Positions 58,251-64,000 of a stretch of DNA of 64,000 nucleotides are shown piece by piece; the stretch's first letter is position 1; each line of letters opens with the position of its first letter. The DNA comes from Pachypanchax playfairii (lineage: Eukaryota; Chordata; Actinopteri; Cyprinodontiformes; Aplocheilidae), in assembly GCA_006937955.1 (NCBI GenBank), contig SSNP01000044.1:1776291-1840290 (forward strand), in the 5' to 3' direction. A program made the position numbers and the translations under genes. The notes under the pieces were generated by a model that worked only from the letters and a program-made list of their open reading frames with translations, was not told the origin of the DNA and did not search any database.

Positions 58251-58268
58251 CTGTACATACAATACATA

Positions 58269-59092
58269 CAAGTATTCGGCCCCCTTGAACTTTTCCACAT
58301 TTTGTCACATTACAGCTACAAACAGGAATCCTTTTTATTGGAATTCCACGTGAAAGACCAATACAAAGTGGTGTACACGTGAGAAGTGGAATGAAAATCA
58401 TACATGATTCCAAACATTTTTTACAAATACATACAAATACATGGACAGATTCCCCCACCTGAGCTGTAGATCTCTGCAGCTCGTCCAGAGTCACTATGGG
58501 CCTCTTGGCTGTATTTCTGAACAGCACTCTCCTTGTTCGGCCTGTGAGTTTAGATGGACGGCCTTGTCTTGGTAGATTTACAGTTGTGCCATACTCCTTC
58601 CATTTCTGAATGATTGCTTAAACAGTGCTCCGTGGGATGTTCAAGGCTTTGGAAATCTTTTTGTAGCCTAAGCCTGGTTTAAATTTCTCAATAATTTTAT
58701 CCCTGACCTGTCTGGTGTGTTCTTTGGACTTTGTGGTGTTGTTGCTCCCAACATTCTCTTAGACAACCTCTGAGGCTGTCACGGGGCAGCTGTATTTGTA
58801 CTGACATTAGATTACACACAGGTGCACTCTATTTAGTCATTAGCACTCATCAGGCAATGTCTATGGGCAACTGACTGCACTCAGACCAAAGGCGGCTGAA
58901 TAATTACGCACACCCCACTACATACCATTATGTATTTGTAAAAAATTTTTGGAATCATGTATTATTTTCGTTCCCCTTCTCACGTGTACACCACTTAGTA
59001 TTGATCTTTCACATGGAATTCCAATAAAAGTGATTCATGTTTGTGGCTGTAATGTGACAAAATGTGGAAAAGTTCAAGGGGGCCGAATACAG
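58269..59092 (-). mobile_element. Tc1-type transposon remnant
   Basis: Long inverted ends of about 200 bases: 'gtattcggcccccttgaac' and 'gttcaagggggccgaatac'. Between them, on minus, lies the N-terminal helix-turn-helix of a Tc1 transposase (KSKEHTRQVRDKIIEKFKPG, YKKISKALNIPRSTV, a stop, then AIIQKWKEYGTTVNLPRQGR). The DDE catalytic part is missing, so it cannot move by itself. Confidence 0.85.
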
Positions 59093-59099
59093 AAAGGTA

Positions 59100-59270
59100 T
59101 ACAGTTGCATTTTTTGGTAATGGCATAATTTTAGCTGTTTTCCCAGCATGTGGATAAAAACCCTGGTTAAAACTTAAGTTTAAAATATGAGCAATAGGAA
59201 CTGCAATGACGCTTGCAGCAAGTTTCAATAATTTTGGATCAATCTGTTTGAATGAACAGATGAATCTGTT
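59100..59270 (-). mobile_element. LINE reverse-transcriptase scrap
   Basis: On minus: KLLKLAASVIAVPIAHILNL and SFNQGFYPHAGKTAKIMPLP. This is the palm-side motif of fish L2-like reverse transcriptases (ALP..HILNLS...P..WKTA). A related stretch may lie at 13950-14160. Confidence 0.7.
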
Positions 59271-59509
59271 TCCTTCTTTAAAGGCCTCATTTCTGAGACC
59301 CTGTAATCTTTAAACATCTAATCAATTTGCAGTTGAATAGATATGAATCATTCCAGCTGCTTCACGACCTCCTGATGCACCTTTCCTCATTAATACAGCG
59401 TGTAAATCACAGACACGATTAAACTAGCTTATGCTAGCACTTTAGTTAATCAGTCACTATAGCATGTGGAGAAGAGTTTTTATTAACAGAAATGTTTTAC
59501 TATGTCATC

Positions 59510-59904
59510 TTATGTGAGCTTACATTAGTCATGTGCTTTTCATTACTATATTTTTTTACTTGAATTAAAGATTGTACTTTTAGATGTGTAAGCTCAATTT
59601 CTTATCAAGGTGTTGTGTGCAAAACTCTCAGTGGAAGATTGCTGACACTACTTAAGTTTCATATTACTTAAGTTTCACTTTAGTTTAGTTTCACTCTGCC
59701 ACTCCCTTGCTGGCACCTAATAAAACAGGCAATACAAGGAAGGCAGATCAAATCTCTGGTGCCCAGCGAGGTATGTGGATGATCTCTAGAATGCATTCTG
59801 TACTTTGAGAGAATTGTTTAATAAACCTGTGTTTTGAGAGTCTTAACCAGTTTGTCTCTTCTCTGATCCTGAACTCGGTGAAGTCTTTAGGTCAGACTTC
59901 AACA
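59510..59904 (+). mobile_element. 5' LTR of an endogenous retrovirus
   Basis: A TG-start near 59513 and a CA-end at 59903-59904 directly before a primer-binding site. AATAAA lies at 59820-59825, at the expected R/U5 position. The 5' border is approximate. No second LTR is in the window. Confidence 0.65.
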
Positions 59905-59906
59905 AT

Positions 59907-59924
59907 TGGGGGCTCATCTGGGAT
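59907..59924 (+). promoter_or_regulatory. Retroviral primer-binding site, proline tRNA type
   Basis: Eighteen bases TGGGGGCTCATCTGGGAT lie two bases after the LTR end. They differ at two positions from the standard complement of tRNA-Pro, which primes gamma- and epsilon-type retroviruses. Confidence 0.75.
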
Positions 59925-60960
59925 CGGAAAGAAACAGTGATTTGGCCAAGCCAGCACGAACAGACAACGGACACGGGTCGACCAATAAAAAAGGCAAGCA
60001 GAACCTGTTTAATCGAATCTGCATATTGAACACTCTAAATTAAAACGTGTCCTGAGTCCTAGTACTGCTGTGTCATCGAAAGTGGTAAGACAATTTTTTC
60101 GGACTAATTAAGACAGAAAACACTCAAGACCACAAGAAGTGTGAGTGTATGAAATAGAACTCAAGACCTCCAAAAAGGGTGAGAGTATGAGTCGTAGGGT
60201 GTGGTAACCCCCACAGTGTCCTGACGAGGACCTGGATAACTGGGTTTGAGGCCCGGGCCCCGAATAACTACAAAATTATTTACCCGATTGGAAGAATAAA
60301 AGTAGAAAAGAGAGAATTGATATAAGACAGAGAAAATATTATTTTTGTCTGCATGAAAATGAATTCTGGCAGTGTGATAATTTTTGCTATGTGGTTTTGG
60401 TGAGACTGAACTGAGAGGCTGTGAGTGTGTGTGCAATTGTCACTTTTGTAGTGCGAAGCAGCAGCACTGCCTGAAACCAAACTGGTGTCAACGTACGACA
60501 GTGATCTGTTGAAGTAACCTACAAACCTCTGAATTAAGGACTATACTAACTCAATTTCTGGATTGTTTTGTACTAACACGATCATTGAATAGTTCGGTAG
60601 GAGGGAGGAAATGGAATTTAAATAAAGGGTAAATTATTTAGACAAAAAGAAAGGGGTAAAATGGACGGAGAGTTTGATAAGGAAATGAATGATGATGGGT
60701 GGGGTCCGCCTGGACCATGGAAGACCGTGGCTGTTCAAGTAGATAATATTAAGACGGTAGTGAAAAAGACTAGACCAGAGAAGGAGTGCCAGAAAGTATT
60801 GCAGCATTTGGAGAAGGATGTGGAGGATTTGTTAAAGTAAAAGGGCAAGACTAGTGTGCTTCTGTGTGTAAGGGAAAGCCTGGTACCACGTGTGCATGTC
60901 TGTGCTGTCTCTCTATATATGTAGTCAAGTCCATCCATCACCAATTCATCCATCCCCCAT
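59925..60960 (+). pseudogene. Endogenous retrovirus leader and short truncated reading frame
   Basis: After the primer site comes about 730 bases of leader. A 59-codon open frame follows (60661-60840), starting MDGEFDKEMNDDGWG, acidic then basic, and ending at TAA. It could be the truncated start of a gag or leader protein. No gag, protease, polymerase or envelope domain is seen, and the provirus is cut off before 61 kb. Confidence 0.45.
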
Positions 60961-61099
60961 TCATCTATCCACTACCCAGTCTCTCAATATTGTGGAGACA
61001 AACAACAAAATGAGTGTGCATGTGTAAACAACAAAACTGCGTATCATAAGAAAAAAAAAAATCACCTTAGCTCTGTTAACTGTAGCGTAATTTCAGCAA

Positions 61100-63470
61100 G
61101 AGCTGTAATTCATACCCTATCAAAGGACTGACCATGAGATATTGCTATTTCCATTCTGTTTTTGAATTCATCAAAGGTTGTCAGGTGAGCAACTGGAAAT
61201 GTAATGATACGAGCACATGCACTCACTGTTGGGAAACAAATGGTGTGACATGTGTCACAGTCATGGTAAAAATAGACAGATATGATGAAGTCATTCATCT
61301 CGCTTGGTAGATTGGGCTTGTGTGCCTGTCGTTATCCACTGCATGATTCTGCCAAAAGTCAGCTCCTGTGTGTTGTCCACATTACTCTGGTCAGCTTGCT
61401 CTGTAATAAAAAGATGGGTGTTATTGTGAACTACAAACTAGATTAATACATCAACAAGTAAATTGCATCACACTGGGAAAGACTTGTCAAGTTGCTGGTG
61501 CACTAACCAATTTTGGATTGATGAGTTCATCATTCCTCCCCCTCCATAACAATCGGTAATTATTTAATAGCTCAAACATACTGCAATCCTCAGTCTCTTG
61601 TAGGAAGTCCTAAAAAAGTTCAGAATGTTGACCTCTCTAGTGTACTTCAGAGAGCCCTTCTCACTGAACACAGGTTGCCATTTTTCCATAATAAGGCAGC
61701 ATCCACCTACAATAACAATGAAACAAAATCTGTACAAAACTCACTTTTAGTAAACAAGGGCAAACATAGAAATTTTAAACATAATTACCCTGTCATCATC
61801 CTCCCCTGGAACAAACAGTAGCAGGCAAAGCTCTGGGTGTTGTTAACATTGAACAGGTCATACAGTTGAAGGCCCTTTGTCAGCTGGTCAAGCATGGGGA
61901 TAACTCTCACGCTGGAATGAAGCACAATCACCCTAAAACAAAAATCAGAAGATTTTATTGGCAAGCAAGTACTCCTATGCCAGTAGTAGTTTGTAAAAAA
62001 ACACCTCATGATAATTTTAATTAAACAGATCCTTCATGTTTTCTAAGCAATAAATATTTGTAACCATTAATGTATATACTGTGTCAGACAGCTTGGATGT
62101 AAAACTACCTGATTATGAGGTCTTTTTTTTCTACAGACACTTTTCCAGTGGCTCCACAGCTTACAATATCATTGCTAAGGTCGTTGATATTTTCATCATC
62201 AGTGACGGTGTTTATCTGAAAGCATAATTAATACGTCAATATTCAACACCCTATGAAAAAACTTGCATTTTTGTTACAATTTTGGCTGTGTGAGTAATGG
62301 ATTTAATTTAGATTTCATTAATATGGATACAATATAGTAAAATAAACCAACAGAAATAAATAAAGTAAAACTTTTTCAAGGACTTAAATGAAGTGTCATA
62401 AAATACAATAAAAAGCATTTTTAACTGAAGAAAAACAGCCCTATATTTATCCATCTGTGTCAGGAGGAATAGCAACTAATCTGAGCTGCCCACCCCCACC
62501 TGGAAATGGAAAAACATCTACAGTAACCATAAGGAATATTAGGAGAATGCTGTATGTAAAAACAAGTAGCTAGATTATTGCAATTAACATACAGCTAACA
62601 ACTTTTACATTCCTTTGAACATACAAATAATTTTAAAGGAAAATAATATAATCACAACAAAATTAACCTGCACCTGATCTTAAAAAGAATGTGTGACGTT
62701 TTCATCTACAGTAAGAGAACGTTTCCCAAGTCCAGCCAATGTAAGCTTGAGTTCCACATCTGCTTTGGGGGTCTTTTCATGTTCTTTGTCAAGTGAAAAC
62801 AAGTGAAGTAAAAGAGTCTTGAGGTCGTGCATATGGTGTAAAATGTTTCTTGCCTTTTGCTTGCAGGAAACTATCTAAAAATGAAAGTAAGTTTGATTAT
62901 TCATCAATACTAAACGTATACATTTCATAAACTCCTTTGCAGCACTGCAGTTACATCTAGCCATTTCTTGGTGCACTGACTGTCCGGAGTCTCTGGACCC
63001 GCTGGGCTGGGCGGTCTGCCGAGGAGTCTTTATTTGTTCTGCCTGTCCCTCATCTGGCTGTCGTGTATTTCCCTGTCTGCTTAACCTGCAGTGTAACATC
63101 AACACCAGACTGTTTGCCGTGTGTAGAATGGCCATTAACTGAGCCTGACGAACAAAGAAAGTGAAAAAGTGTGACTCTAAACTAAAAAACAAACACAACT
63201 ACAGAGTACAATCAATGTTAACGCAACATCATAGCAATCCTGGACCGAAATATGTCAGCATTCCGCTTTAAAATGTTATATTTAAGATTTGACTTAAAAG
63301 CTAAATATCTAATTTATGTAGAGAGAGCAACAAATACTGTTTTACCTGATTTTGTCCTGCGTTTCGGTTCTCTCCGTCTGCTATGTTGCCGCCGCTGAGA
63401 GCGCAAACAGTGAACGCATGCGCAGTATGGAAGATCGTTGTCTGTTTGCTCGATGCATAATGCCTGTGAC
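61100..63470 (-). pseudogene. HECT-type ubiquitin-ligase-like gene, decayed
   Basis: Exon-like pieces on minus, in order: 63470-63356 (GGNIADGENRNAGQNQ); 63144-62925 (AQLMAILHTANSLVLMLHCR...MARCNCSAAKEFMKC); 62870-62670 (DVELKLTLAGLGKRSLTVDE); about 62510-62460 (GGGGQLRLVAIPPDTDG*); 62218-62113; 61934-61792 (SSVRVIPMLDQLTKGLQLYD); 61614-61515 (DFLQETEDCSMFELLNNYRL); 61401-61110 (LTFGRIMQWIT...SACARIITFPVAHLTTFDEF). The end has the HECT C-lobe pattern with the catalytic-type cysteine region SAC. In-frame stops and frameshifts occur in at least three exons. It resembles fish-expanded HECT proteins related to G2E3, from memory. Confidence 0.6.
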
Positions 63471-64000
63471 CCCTGATGTCATCGGGTGTCACTGTTTTGG
63501 CAGCACGCAATTCGTATTTGTAACTGGAGAGTCATCTTTTGCCACAGTCGTAAAATTTCACTTCGTATTGATAAACTTTTACTTCATACTCGTACTATCA
63601 TACTTGATTAAGGTTGTAGATTTTTTTATCTTATTTTCAGAGACAAAAGTTTACAAAAGCTCAGTTTTGTGTACAACTCATTAATACTACGAACGACTAG
63701 TGATGGGTAGATGAGGCCTCATGAAGCATTGTGGCACATTGCCCAAACTGTATTGACACTGTGTCGATACTGTGTTGGTCTAGTGACACCTGCTGGATCC
63801 TAAATATCACTGAAGGTAACCTAACCTGCAGATTCAGTGAACTAAATATATGACAGTTTATGTAATTGTGTTTCATATTGTACACTGCATTATTTATGTT
63901 ATACAGTTGTCCCTCGCTATATACCACGGTTCACCTTTCACTGTCTTGCTGTTTAGTTGATTTTTTTATTTTAATATTGCATTTTTTACAGCGCGTTGTG
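63471..64000. other. Window end, repeat-like sequence
   Basis: 'agtgatgggtagatgaggcctcatgaagc' near 63700 looks like a DNA-transposon terminus, but the other end is outside the window. No gene seen. Confidence 0.35.

Overview
The window is nuclear DNA of a teleost fish. The evidence is an epcam gene with vertebrate exon structure, a vertebrate-type single-pass membrane protein with NIDO, AMOP, VWD and EGF domains, and a dense load of fish-type repeats (tRNA-derived SINEs, L2/Rex-like LINE pieces, hAT, Harbinger, Tc1 and TTAA-target elements). Coding exons are small islands in AT-rich repeat-laden sequence. No bacterial features, CRISPR arrays or functional tRNA or rRNA genes were seen.

Layout. 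1-1.6 kb: a SINE split by a TTAA-flanked element and a possible last exon of an unrecognised gene on +. 3.6-5.8 kb: a complete nine-exon epcam gene on the minus strand, with all splice junctions in phase. 7-12.2 kb: LINE, GATA/GACA microsatellite, an inverted pair of Penelope-like ends and two hAT remnants. 12.9-53.7 kb: one long + strand gene of about 26 exons. It reads signal peptide, 34 EGF modules, NIDO, AMOP, VWD, four EGF modules, a SEA-like spacer, one more EGF, a transmembrane helix and a cytoplasmic tail of about 75 residues. From NIDO onwards this is the order of MUC4, but an EGF array stands where the mucin repeats would be. Its introns hold most of the mobile elements and a processed LC3-type pseudogene. 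54-55.7 kb: a frameshifted coiled-coil gene on minus with a TATA box. 56.5-61 kb: LINE pieces, a Tc1 element and a truncated endogenous retrovirus (LTR plus proline-type primer-binding site). 61.1-63.5 kb: a decayed HECT-ligase-like gene on minus.

Two genes look intact, epcam and the EGF/NIDO/AMOP/VWD gene. They are transcribed divergently from about 7 kb apart. Both encode single-pass membrane proteins with cysteine-rich ectodomains, consistent with epithelial surface roles, but nothing in the sequence shows that they act together. All exon models were worked out by eye from splice sites and reading-frame continuity. Exon 1, the end of exon 5 and exon 6 of the long gene are the least certain parts.
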